A stretch of 7,205 nucleotides of DNA from UBA5972 sp002430125. Its GTDB lineage: Bacteria > Pseudomonadota > Alphaproteobacteria > Rhodobacterales > Rhodobacteraceae. The position numbers were made by a program, and so were the translations under genes. The DNA is taken from positions 1 through 7,205 of the forward strand of contig CALBIC010000048.1 in the NCBI GenBank assembly GCA_937892915.1, given 5' to 3'. The notes under the pieces are model-generated. The model saw nothing but the letters and a program-made list of their open reading frames with translations, did no database searches and was not told where the DNA came from. Numbering within the stretch: the first letter of the stretch is position 1; each line of letters starts with the position of its first letter. Shown here one piece after another: positions 1 through 5,560 of this stretch.

Positions 1-60
1 CATAAGGGCATGCTAGCAGCGCGTTTTGGCGCTGCCAAGACCTTCGTTCACGGCAGATGA
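1..60 (+). CDS. Possible 3' end of an unidentified plus-strand gene (partial)
   Basis: Frame 1 is open from the left edge to a TGA at 58-60 and would encode HKGMLAARFGAAKTFVHGR. The other two plus frames hit stops within the first 16 bases. If real, this is the last 19 residues of a gene entering from the left, convergent with the cobC-like gene and overlapping its last 13 bases. The composition is protein-like, but 19 open codons are weak evidence and I do not recognise the tail. The alternative is that 1-47 is simply intergenic sequence with a hairpin. Confidence 0.25.
   Translation, partial: HKGMLAARFGAAKTFVHGR
16..35. other. Stem-loop just downstream of the cobC-like gene
   Basis: GCAGCGC at 16-22 pairs perfectly with GCGCTGC at 29-35 around a six-base loop (GTTTTG). 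It lies 12 bases beyond the stop of the minus-strand phosphatase gene, where a transcription end could be expected. Read on the minus strand, no run of T follows the stem, so it is not a textbook intrinsic terminator. It may also simply be coding sequence of the possible gene at 1-60. Confidence 0.3.
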
Positions 61-626
61 TTGACCATGTGGATACGCCAATGTGGGTCGAGAAAGTCAA
101 TGCGGGTGACGGAAAGGTTGTCGATCTTGAAGGCAAGTGCAGATTTTGCGCTGATGTGGCTGGCGCGTTGCACTTGCGTCAGGATCACGCCGAAATGCGC
201 GACAGCGATGATGTTCTGGCCCTGATGGCTTTTATTCATTTGATCAACGAAATCAGCGACACGGGCACCAGTTTCATTCCAGCTTTCACCGTTTGGTGGG
301 CGAATGTCACCCGGCGTGGACCAATAGGCGCGCGAGATTTCGGGATCGGTTTGGGAAACTTCGGCAAAGGTTCTGTCCTCCCAATCGCCGAAATTCAACT
401 CGCGGATAGAAGGCGCGTGAGGCAGGCGCGCGCGACTGCCTTGCAAGGCATCGGCGGTGTGAATACAGCGGATCAAGTCGGAGGAAACCACGACGGCTTT
501 GGAAGGCAGAAAGTCATGCAGCCGGGTAATTGCCACGGTGTCACCGAGGTCGGCCGGCCGGTCTGTCCAGCCAACCAGACCTTTGGCATGGGTCGGGCCA
601 TGACGAACCCACCACCAAGTCGTCAT
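48..626 (-). CDS. cobC: Histidine phosphatase family protein, probable alpha-ribazole phosphatase (CobC-like)
   Basis: This 192-residue protein belongs to the phosphoglycerate-mutase-like histidine phosphatase superfamily. The N-terminal RHG motif at residues 8-10 supplies the phospho-accepting His9. Arg53 in SDLIRC and Glu76 in the REL-NFGDWE stretch fit the phosphate-binding arginine and the acid/base glutamate. The second active-site histidine is His144 in the AHFG motif, and PNGESWNE (111-118) matches the GGES-like segment of the family. CobC removes the 5' phosphate of alpha-ribazole phosphate or adenosylcobalamin 5'-phosphate late in B12 assembly. The family alone does not fix the substrate. 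The assignment rests on the preceding cobU, whose TGA overlaps this ATG by four bases (623-626), pointing to translational coupling. No strong Shine-Dalgarno sequence precedes the start, which fits coupling. Length is typical. It is probably cytoplasmic, as no signal peptide is visible. Confidence 0.85.
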   Translation of the reverse strand: MTTWWWVRHGPTHAKGLVGWTDRPADLGDTVAITRLHDFLPSKAVVVSSDLIRCIHTADALQGSRARLPHAPSIRELNFGDWEDRTFAEVSQTDPEISRAYWSTPGDIRPPNGESWNETGARVADFVDQMNKSHQGQNIIAVAHFGVILTQVQRASHISAKSALAFKIDNLSVTRIDFLDPHWRIHMVNHLP

Positions 627-1162
627 TGGGCGCCATCCGGGATCAGCCCTTTTAGGGCAAGCGGCAAGCCGGATATCACGGCGACCACCAGATCGGCGCG
701 TTTTGCGATCCTTTGATTGAGTCGCCCCTGTTCCTGTGCAAACCGTCGCGCCAGTTTATTGCCGGAAACGCCACCTGCGCCGACTTCGTTGGTGACCAGC
801 ACCACAGGCACCTCCAATGCCGCCAGTGCGTCAATCAGTTGATCTGCCGCAGCGCCGGGGTCGTGTTTCGCCAGCAGGTGGTTGGATAACCACATGGTCA
901 GGCAATCGACCAGAATTATCTCGTCCTGCCACGCACCGGCCAGTGCGCCCGCCAAATCAAGTGGGGCCTCGATGGTGCGCCATAAATCATCGCGGTCTTT
1001 GCGGTGGCGGGCGATCTTGGTTTCCATTTCGACATCAAAGGATTGAGCCGTGGCGATATAGACCTTTTTGCGGTCGGACGTTGTCACCAATTCTTCGGCC
1101 CAACGGGATTTCCCCGAGGCGATACCACCGGTGACAAGTGTGAGTTTTGGATAATGCTGCAT
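623..1162 (-). CDS. cobU: Bifunctional adenosylcobinamide kinase / adenosylcobinamide-phosphate guanylyltransferase
   Basis: A 179-residue CobU/CobP enzyme that phosphorylates adenosylcobinamide and then transfers GMP to it, giving AdoCbi-GDP for the nucleotide-loop steps of B12 synthesis. Visible motifs are the P-loop GGIASGKS at 12-19, His53 in the ARHRKDR segment (the residue guanylylated in the Salmonella enzyme), VDCLT at 85-89 in the Walker B position, NEVG at 125-128, and LARRF..EQGRLNQ near 138-150. The frame stays open upstream to 1402, but those 80 codons run into the divergent chaN-like gene and look non-coding. The ATG at 1162 is preceded by AAAGG at a six-base spacing and starts directly before the P-loop strand, so I choose it. 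After NEVG the usual MGIVP-like segment reads AGGVSGNK, a local divergence. It is the first gene of a two-gene unit with the cobC-like phosphatase. Confidence 0.95.
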   Translation of the reverse strand: MQHYPKLTLVTGGIASGKSRWAEELVTTSDRKKVYIATAQSFDVEMETKIARHRKDRDDLWRTIEAPLDLAGALAGAWQDEIILVDCLTMWLSNHLLAKHDPGAAADQLIDALAALEVPVVLVTNEVGAGGVSGNKLARRFAQEQGRLNQRIAKRADLVVAVISGLPLALKGLIPDGAQ

Positions 1163-1168
1163 GATCGA

Positions 1169-1173
1169 CCTTT
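1169..1173 (-). promoter_or_regulatory. Ribosome binding site that fixes the cobU start
   Basis: AAAGG on the minus strand lies six bases upstream of the ATG at 1162-1160. This supports that start over the in-frame upstream ATGs at up to 1402. No cobalamin riboswitch B12-box sequence is evident in the 109-base gap between cobU and the divergent gene. Confidence 0.6.
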
Positions 1174-1271
1174 GTTCTGTGGTATTGCTAACAGCAGTCT
1201 TGAATAAGAGAAAGACCCCGAGGCGCGAAAGCGTGATTTCAAACGTTGCGCGATAAGGCATAGGATGCGGC

Positions 1272-2084
1272 ATGAAACGTTTTCTGATGACCGGGTTACT
1301 TGTGATTTTCGCAGCGACAGCTTTTGCCGATGAAATCAGCCCGTCGGATTTGAGCACCCTTCGCAAATCCGACGTGATCATTCTGGGCGAGGTGCATGAC
1401 AACCCGGTGCACCATCTTCATCAGGCGCAGGCGATTGCGTCCCTTGCGCCGACGGCGGTGGTTTTTGAAATGCTGACGCCTGAGCAGGCGAAACTTATTA
1501 CCGTTGATAACAGGTCCGATGCTGCGGATCTGGCAAGCGGATTGGGCTGGGCGGCCAGCGGTTGGCCCGATTTCGCGATATACTATCCGGTTTTTAAGGC
1601 GGCAGGCGATGCAGCTGTTTTTGGTGGAAATCTTCCGCGTAGCGATGTGCGTCGTGCGATCAGGGAAGGTGCGGTGGCAGTATTTGGCGCGGGGGCGCAG
1701 GCCTATGGTCTGACCGAGCCATTGACCACGCCAGAGCAAACCGAGCGTGAAGCCGGGCAGCGCGAGGCGCATTGCAATGCGTTACCGGAAGACCTGCTGG
1801 CCGGGATGGTTGAGGCGCAAAGATTGCGCGATGCAGTACTTGCAGATGCGGTACTTAAGGCATGGCGCGCGACCGGCGGGCCAGTCGTGCTGATCACTGG
1901 CAATGGCCATGCACGGCGCGATTCAGGTGTGCCAGCGATGTTGGCAAAGGCAGCGCCTGACCTGAGTGTTTTTTCCATCGGGCAGTATGAGGAAAGCGCG
2001 CCAGCCGACCCGCCGTTTGACCTCTATCTGGTAACGCCAGCTGCCGAACGTGAAGACCCATGTCTGGCGTTTCGCAAGGGGTAA
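1272..2084 (+). CDS. ChaN family (DUF399) exported haem-binding-like protein
   Basis: A 270-residue protein with a likely Sec signal peptide: MKR, a hydrophobic stretch to about residue 17, and an AFA-D cleavage site near residue 19. There is no lipobox cysteine, so unlike some ChaN proteins it is probably periplasmic and soluble rather than a lipoprotein. Family hallmarks are VIILGEVHDNPVHHLHQ at 35-51, VVFEML at 63-68, the central GWPDFAIYYPVF region at 97-108, a conserved QRLRDAVLA helix at 183-191, and ITGNGHARRDSGVP at 208-221. ChaN-like domains resemble the EreA/TIKI fold and some bind haem, but the physiological role is poorly defined. Cys168 and Cys264 could form a disulfide. It is divergent from cobU with a 109-base shared upstream region. 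AGGA at 1262-1265 is the ribosome binding site. Any link to tetrapyrrole handling is only suggested by the neighbour. Confidence 0.88.
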   Translation: MKRFLMTGLLVIFAATAFADEISPSDLSTLRKSDVIILGEVHDNPVHHLHQAQAIASLAPTAVVFEMLTPEQAKLITVDNRSDAADLASGLGWAASGWPDFAIYYPVFKAAGDAAVFGGNLPRSDVRRAIREGAVAVFGAGAQAYGLTEPLTTPEQTEREAGQREAHCNALPEDLLAGMVEAQRLRDAVLADAVLKAWRATGGPVVLITGNGHARRDSGVPAMLAKAAPDLSVFSIGQYEESAPADPPFDLYLVTPAAEREDPCLAFRKG

Positions 2085-2103
2085 CGGAGTTCTCCCGCCA
2101 AAA

Positions 2104-2132
2104 GCCCGACCTGCGGCCGGTTTTTGTTGGGC
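2104..2132 (+). terminator. Weak candidate terminator after the ChaN-family gene
   Basis: GCCCGAC at 2104-2110 can pair with GTTGGGC at 2126-2132 (one G-T wobble) around a 15-base loop that itself contains a run of five T (2121-2125). It sits 19 bases past the stop codon. The T run is inside the loop rather than after the stem, so this is a degenerate or non-standard terminator at best. Confidence 0.25.
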
Positions 2133-2135
2133 CCG

Positions 2136-2155
2136 GCACAATGTAAACATTGTGC
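2136..2155. promoter_or_regulatory. Perfect 9+2+9 palindrome, candidate operator
   Basis: GCACAATGT at 2136-2144, two bases AA, then its exact reverse complement ACATTGTGC at 2147-2155. It lies in the 163-base gap between the ChaN-family gene and coaBC, ending 92 bases before the coaBC start. No T run follows on either strand, so it does not look like an intrinsic terminator. Size and symmetry fit a binding site for a dimeric regulator. I cannot name the regulator: it does not match the FNR or CRP consensus as I know them. Confidence 0.5.
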
Positions 2156-2235
2156 GTGAAGGGGTTGTGCTGTGGCTTGGCCGATTGCTTGCCTAAAGCT
2201 TTGCGCAGGATTAGAACAAGGGCAGGGGCCTGACC

Positions 2236-2242
2236 GAAAGGG
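2236..2242 (+). promoter_or_regulatory. Ribosome binding site of coaBC
   Basis: GAAAGGG lies five bases before the ATG at 2248, supporting that start. I could not identify convincing -35 and -10 boxes in the gap upstream. Confidence 0.6.
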
Positions 2243-2247
2243 TAAAC

Positions 2248-3444
2248 ATGCTGTCTGGCAAGCGAATTTTGCTAATCATCGGAGGCGGCATTGCGGCCTT
2301 TAAGGCGCTGGATCTGATCCGACGATTGCGCGATCAGGGTGCTGATGTCACGCCGGTATTAACCCGGGCGGGCGAGGAATTTGTGACCCCCCTGTCCGCG
2401 TCGGCCTTGGCAGCCAATAAGGTTTATCGCGATCTGTTCAACCTGACGGATGAAGCCGAGATGGGGCATATTGAATTGTCACGCGCTGCCGATCTGGTGG
2501 TTGTGGCCCCGGCGACGGCTGATTTGATGGCAAAGATGGCGCAGGGTTTGGCGAATGATCTGGCCTCGACGTTGTTATTGGCAACCGACAAAAGGGTGCT
2601 GGTGGCCCCGGCGATGAATGTCAGGATGTGGCAGCATCCGGCGACCCAGCGCAACATTGCGACACTGAAAGGCGACGGCATATTGTTTGTCGGGCCGGAT
2701 GAAGGGGCGATGGCGTGTGGTGAGTTTGGACCGGGACGGATGGCAGAACCCCTGGTGATTGTCGCTGCGGTCGAGGCGGCCCTGATGGACGGGCCGTTGA
2801 AGGGCAAGCGGGTACTTGTAACCTCGGGGCCGACGCATGAACCGATTGATCCGGTGCGGTATATCGCCAACCGGTCGTCCGGCGCGCAGGGAACGGCAAT
2901 TGCGCGGGCTTTGGCAGCCCTTGGCGCTGACGTGGTTTTTGTGACCGGTCCGGCGGATGTGGCACCGCCTTTGGGGGTTGAGGTGATCAAGGTGCAGACA
3001 GCGCGGCAAATGGCGGATGCGGTTTCGGCTGTGTTGCCGGTTGATGCCGGTGTATTCGCGGCGGCGGTTGCAGATTGGCGGATGGCGACCGAGGCTGGTT
3101 CCAAGATCAAGAAGGACGGCACGGGGGCGCTGCCGGTGCTGGAATTTGCCGAAAACCCCGACATTCTGGCGACGGTTTCGCAGCTTAAAAAAGGGCGACC
3201 CGGGTTGGTGATTGGCTTTGCTGCCGAAACTGACGATGTGATCGCGCACGCCACCGCCAAGCGGCAACGCAAGGGGTGCGATTGGATTATGGCCAATGAT
3301 GTCAGTCCGGCGACCGGTATTATGGGCGGCAGCGAAAATGCGGTGACGTTGATTTCAGATGACGGCGCTGAAACATGGCCTCGGATGAGCAAGGATCAGG
3401 TGGCGGCGCGACTGGCAGCAAAAATCGCCGAGGCGTTGGGATGA
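2248..3444 (+). CDS. coaBC: Bifunctional phosphopantothenoylcysteine decarboxylase / phosphopantothenate-cysteine ligase
   Basis: A 398-residue two-domain enzyme for consecutive steps of coenzyme A synthesis: CTP-dependent joining of 4'-phosphopantothenate to cysteine (CoaB, C-terminal half), then FMN-dependent decarboxylation to 4'-phosphopantetheine (CoaC, N-terminal half). CoaC features are the flavin-binding start IIGGGIAAFKALDLIR (10-25), the catalytic-type His74 in GHIELSRAAD, the PAMN motif at 121-124, and Cys157 in MACGEFGPGRM. CoaB features are TSGPTHEPIDPVRYIANRSSG (192-212), AAAVADWR (271-278), KIKK (286-289), ENPDIL (302-307) and GFAAET (323-328). Length is normal for the fused enzyme. 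The stop overlaps the dut start in ATGA, so the two are probably translated together. Adjacent coaBC and dut is also the arrangement in E. coli (dfp-dut). The cytoplasmic enzyme is expected to be essential. Confidence 0.97.
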   Translation: MLSGKRILLIIGGGIAAFKALDLIRRLRDQGADVTPVLTRAGEEFVTPLSASALAANKVYRDLFNLTDEAEMGHIELSRAADLVVVAPATADLMAKMAQGLANDLASTLLLATDKRVLVAPAMNVRMWQHPATQRNIATLKGDGILFVGPDEGAMACGEFGPGRMAEPLVIVAAVEAALMDGPLKGKRVLVTSGPTHEPIDPVRYIANRSSGAQGTAIARALAALGADVVFVTGPADVAPPLGVEVIKVQTARQMADAVSAVLPVDAGVFAAAVADWRMATEAGSKIKKDGTGALPVLEFAENPDILATVSQLKKGRPGLVIGFAAETDDVIAHATAKRQRKGCDWIMANDVSPATGIMGGSENAVTLISDDGAETWPRMSKDQVAARLAAKIAEALG

Positions 3445-3908
3445 CGCCGGTCGTAAAGATGCAGCGGATTGACGGGGCGGATACTGACATTGCGTTGCCG
3501 TCTTATGCAACCGACGGTGCCGCCGGGGCCGATGTGCGGGCCAATCTGGACGTTTCATTGCGTGAACATGGCTTGCGGATTGCGCCAGGTGCCCGGGCTT
3601 TGGTGCCGACCGGCTTGCGTGTAGCGATCCCGAATGGATTCGAAATACAGGTCAGACCGCGATCGGGTTTGGCGCTGAAACACGGTGTTACTTTGGCCAA
3701 CTCTCCGGGTACAATTGACAGCGATTATCGCGGCGCTTTGGGGGTGATCCTGATCAATCTGGGGGACGCGGCCTTTACCGTGGCGCATGGTGAACGTATC
3801 GCGCAATTGGTTGTGGCACCGGTTGTGAAAGCTGCGTTCCGGCTGAGTGAAAGGCTGGACGAAACCGAACGTGGCGGCGGGGGCTTTGGGTCCACCGGGT
3901 TGGCCTGA
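3441..3908 (+). CDS. dut: Deoxyuridine 5'-triphosphate nucleotidohydrolase (dUTPase)
   Basis: A 155-residue homotrimeric-type dUTPase that hydrolyses dUTP to dUMP and pyrophosphate, keeping uracil out of DNA and feeding thymidylate synthesis. All five motifs are present in order: I AGADVRAN (28-35), II RPRSGLAL (72-79), III NSPGTIDSDYRG (87-98, with catalytic Asp93 and the base-stacking Tyr96), IV ERIAQLVVAP (118-127), and the flexible C-terminal motif V RGGGGFGSTG (144-153). The motif III residue after YRG is Ala rather than the acidic residue seen in many homologues. I do not regard it as catalytic. The frame extends upstream to an ATG at 3375 inside coaBC, but the ATG at 3441 overlaps the coaBC stop (ATGA), gives the usual family length and begins just before the first strand, so I choose it. 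Confidence 0.97.
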   Translation: MTPVVKMQRIDGADTDIALPSYATDGAAGADVRANLDVSLREHGLRIAPGARALVPTGLRVAIPNGFEIQVRPRSGLALKHGVTLANSPGTIDSDYRGALGVILINLGDAAFTVAHGERIAQLVVAPVVKAAFRLSERLDETERGGGGFGSTGLA

Positions 3909-4954
3909 TGGGTTTGGTTCTGCTGGTCGCGCTGGTGATTTTGGGCCTCGGCTATGCCTTTAAGGCCTCAAATGCTGTGCAAGCCAGCGTGCTGGCGGTT
4001 TTACTTGCGGCGGTTCTGATCATTCAGGTGACGCTGCCAGCAGGCAACGGACTTCGCGTCGCAACTGGTGGGTCGTTGCAGACATGGCTGATTTTTCTTG
4101 GGGTGGTTGGCCTGATAGCGGCCTATATTCTGGGACTGAAATGGGTGAAACGTCGCGTACCTGCGCCGGTTGAAGCCGTCCAATCAGGGGCGTTTTCGGC
4201 GCACGAACTTGAACGCTATGCGCGCCATATTGTGCTTAGGGAAATTGGCGGCAGTGGTCAGCAAAAGCTGAAAAAGGCCCGGGTTTTGGTGATTGGCGCC
4301 GGAGGGTTGGGCTCGCCCGCGTTATTGTATCTGGCAGCGGCGGGTGTCGGCACTATTGGCATTGTTGACGATGATGCGGTCAGTCTTTCAAATCTGCAAC
4401 GACAGGTTTTGCATATTGATAAACGGATCGGGATGCCAAAAGTGTTCAGTGCGGAAATTGGGCTGAAAGCGATCAATCCGCATGTTGAGATATTGCCCTT
4501 TAATCGGCGACTGACGGCTGAGAATGCCGCAGAAATGATGCAGGATTTTGATTTGGTGCTGGATGGCTCGGATAACTTTTCGACGCGGTATCTGGTGAAT
4601 GCCACCTGTGTTGCGCTGGGAAGGCCGTTGATATCCGCCGCAATCAGTCAATGGGAAGGGCAGATCAGTTTGTTTGATCCGGCGACGGATGCGCCGTGTT
4701 ACGCCTGCGTTTTTCCCGAAGCACCTGCGGATGGGTTGGCGCCAAGCTGTGCTGAGGCTGGCGTCATGGGTGCCTTGCCGGGCGTCGTCGGATCGATGAT
4801 GGCGGTTGAGGCGATTAAGTTTTTTACCGGGGCCGGGCAGGTTCTGAAAGGTGAGATGCTGATCTATGACGCCCTATATGGTGAAAGCCGCAAATTGCGG
4901 GTTCAGCGGCGCGACGATTGTAAGGTCTGTGGTGGCGGTCGCGCGATCCACTGA
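3908..4954 (+). CDS. moeB: Membrane-anchored ThiF/MoeB/HesA family adenylyltransferase
   Basis: A 348-residue E1-like enzyme. Residues about 100-345 form the ThiF/MoeB domain: RYARHIVLREIGGSGQQKL at 103-121, the nucleotide-binding GAGGLGSP at 130-137, DDDAVSLSNLQRQ at 154-166 with arginine Arg165, DGSDNF at 219-224, two zinc-binding CxxC pairs (264/267 and 338/341), and Cys281 in PSCAEAGVMG on the crossover loop. Such enzymes adenylate the C-terminal glycine of a sulfur-carrier protein (MoaD for molybdopterin, ThiS for thiamine). The zinc pairs and general layout favour MoeB, but the partner is not in the window. Before the domain are about 90 extra residues with three hydrophobic segments (about 2-18, 24-44, 58-78) and a basic stretch KWVKRR, predicting membrane attachment with the enzyme domain on the cytoplasmic side. 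The ATG overlaps the dut TGA by one base (TGATG), so it is the third gene of the coaBC-dut unit. Confidence 0.88.
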   Translation: MGLVLLVALVILGLGYAFKASNAVQASVLAVLLAAVLIIQVTLPAGNGLRVATGGSLQTWLIFLGVVGLIAAYILGLKWVKRRVPAPVEAVQSGAFSAHELERYARHIVLREIGGSGQQKLKKARVLVIGAGGLGSPALLYLAAAGVGTIGIVDDDAVSLSNLQRQVLHIDKRIGMPKVFSAEIGLKAINPHVEILPFNRRLTAENAAEMMQDFDLVLDGSDNFSTRYLVNATCVALGRPLISAAISQWEGQISLFDPATDAPCYACVFPEAPADGLAPSCAEAGVMGALPGVVGSMMAVEAIKFFTGAGQVLKGEMLIYDALYGESRKLRVQRRDDCKVCGGGRAIH

Positions 4955-4984
4955 TTGAACCATTTTTAACAATGTGGTTATATA
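4955..4984 (+). promoter_or_regulatory. Likely sigma-70-type promoter of the DUF1761 gene
   Basis: TTGAAC at 4955-4960 starts directly after the MoeB-like stop codon. A -10-like TTATAT at 4978-4983 follows after 17 bases, or TATATA at 4979-4984 after 18. The arms AACCA (4958-4962) and TGGTT (4975-4979) form an inverted repeat overlapping both boxes, which could be an operator or chance. The region is much more AT-rich than its surroundings. Confidence 0.5.
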
Positions 4985-5024
4985 CAAAGCGGGACGCGAT
5001 GATATTTCGTGACTGTTTTTGAAA

Positions 5025-5030
5025 GAGGGG
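5025..5030 (+). promoter_or_regulatory. Strong ribosome binding site of the DUF1761 gene
   Basis: GAGGGG, within AAAGAGGGG, is seven bases before the first of two tandem ATGs (5038 and 5041). I take the first ATG as the start. The second is also possible and would shorten the protein by one residue. Confidence 0.6.
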
Positions 5031-5037
5031 CTGAAAA

Positions 5038-5433
5038 ATGATGGAAATAACAAGTGGTGTAAGCTGGAGCGGCGTAGTTGCCGGTGCGGTTGCGTCGTTC
5101 CTTTTGGGCTGGCTTTGGTTCTCGCCAATGCTGTTTGGCAAAAAATGGGCCGAAGCGCATGGAGTGCAGTTGGGTGCGGCCTCGTCGATGCCGGTGATGG
5201 CGATGGTTGCCCAATTTCTGGGGCTTTTTCTGGTCAGTTGGTTTGTCGGCGTCACTGCCGTGACCAGCGCGCTGGCGACGGCGGTATTAGCGTTACTGGG
5301 ATTCGCCATGTTGTACGATTCAGGGGCGATGTTCGTCAAAGTGCCGACCGTTGGTCGGCTGATCAATCTGGGGTATTGGGTGGTCAGTTTTGTGGTGATG
5401 GTGATCTGTCAGGGGATTTTCCGGAGCATGTGA
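5038..5433 (+). CDS. DUF1761 domain-containing small membrane protein
   Basis: A 131-residue integral membrane protein with four predicted helices, roughly residues 10-30, 52-72, 74-94 and 109-128. The N-terminal segment FLLGWLWFSPMLFGKKWAEA (21-40) has the G-x-x-W-F-S-P-x-x-F-G-K-x-W pattern I associate with DUF1761. The later YDSGAMFVKVP (93-103) and a polar loop before the last helix also fit this small family. Its biochemical function is unknown, so none is assigned. The gene has its own promoter-like sequence and a good ribosome binding site, 83 bases after the MoeB-like gene, so it may be expressed independently of the coaBC run. Its 3' end converges on the dehydrogenase gene, with a structured GC-rich element between them. 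Confidence 0.85.
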   Translation: MMEITSGVSWSGVVAGAVASFLLGWLWFSPMLFGKKWAEAHGVQLGAASSMPVMAMVAQFLGLFLVSWFVGVTAVTSALATAVLALLGFAMLYDSGAMFVKVPTVGRLINLGYWVVSFVVMVICQGIFRSM

Positions 5434-5458
5434 AGCCGGGGCTTCTGTTGGGAAATCA

Positions 5459-5525
5459 AGCTTGCGGAGGCGCTCCGCGCCGCGCCTTTTAGCCAGCGCG
5501 CAAGCGCGGGCGGGGCCTGCGGCGA
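5459..5525. repeat. GC-rich structured intergenic element (candidate dispersed repeat)
   Basis: Between two convergent genes. The first hairpin is GCGGAG (5464-5469), loop GCG, CTCCGC (5473-5478). An alternative pairing is AGGCGC (5468-5473) with GCGCCT (5482-5487), followed by TTT, which could serve as a terminator for the plus-strand gene. The second hairpin has arms GCC-A-GCGC (5492-5499) and GCGC-G-GGC (5504-5511), with one A-G mismatch and a GCAA (GNRA-type) tetraloop. GCTTGCG (5460-5466) and CGCAAGC (5499-5505) can also pair, giving competing folds. Only one copy is in this window. Calling it a dispersed repeat rests on my recollection of similar intergenic sequences in Rhodobacteraceae and on its REP-like position and structure. 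Confidence 0.45.
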
Positions 5526-5560
5526 GAGTGTTTCCGGAACAATGATGTTTGGCGTTCAGG

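Noticed and set aside
57..716. A 219-codon plus-strand open frame opposite the cobC-like gene
   Set aside because: It lies antisense to a gene with clear RHG and AHFG motifs, has no recognisable domain, and is explained by GC-biased codon use on the opposite strand.
1163..1271. A cobalamin riboswitch upstream of cobU
   Set aside because: I looked for the B12-box core and saw none. The gap is also short for that element.
1163..1402. An 80-codon N-terminal extension of CobU
   Set aside because: It overlaps the divergent ChaN-family gene, shows no family similarity, and the ATG at 1162 has a proper ribosome binding site right before the P-loop.
2424..3392. A 322-codon minus-strand open frame inside coaBC
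   Set aside because: It is long, but lies entirely within a gene whose motifs are all present. Its Ser/Ala/Thr/Pro-rich translation is typical of an antisense shadow in GC-rich DNA.
3375..3440. An upstream start for dut, 22 codons longer
   Set aside because: The extra residues are Gly/Ser-rich translation of the coaBC end. The ATGA overlap at 3441 gives the normal dUTPase length.
4824..5366. A 180-codon minus-strand open frame across the MoeB-like and DUF1761 genes
   Set aside because: It spans two well-supported plus-strand genes and a promoter-like gap, and has no recognisable domain.
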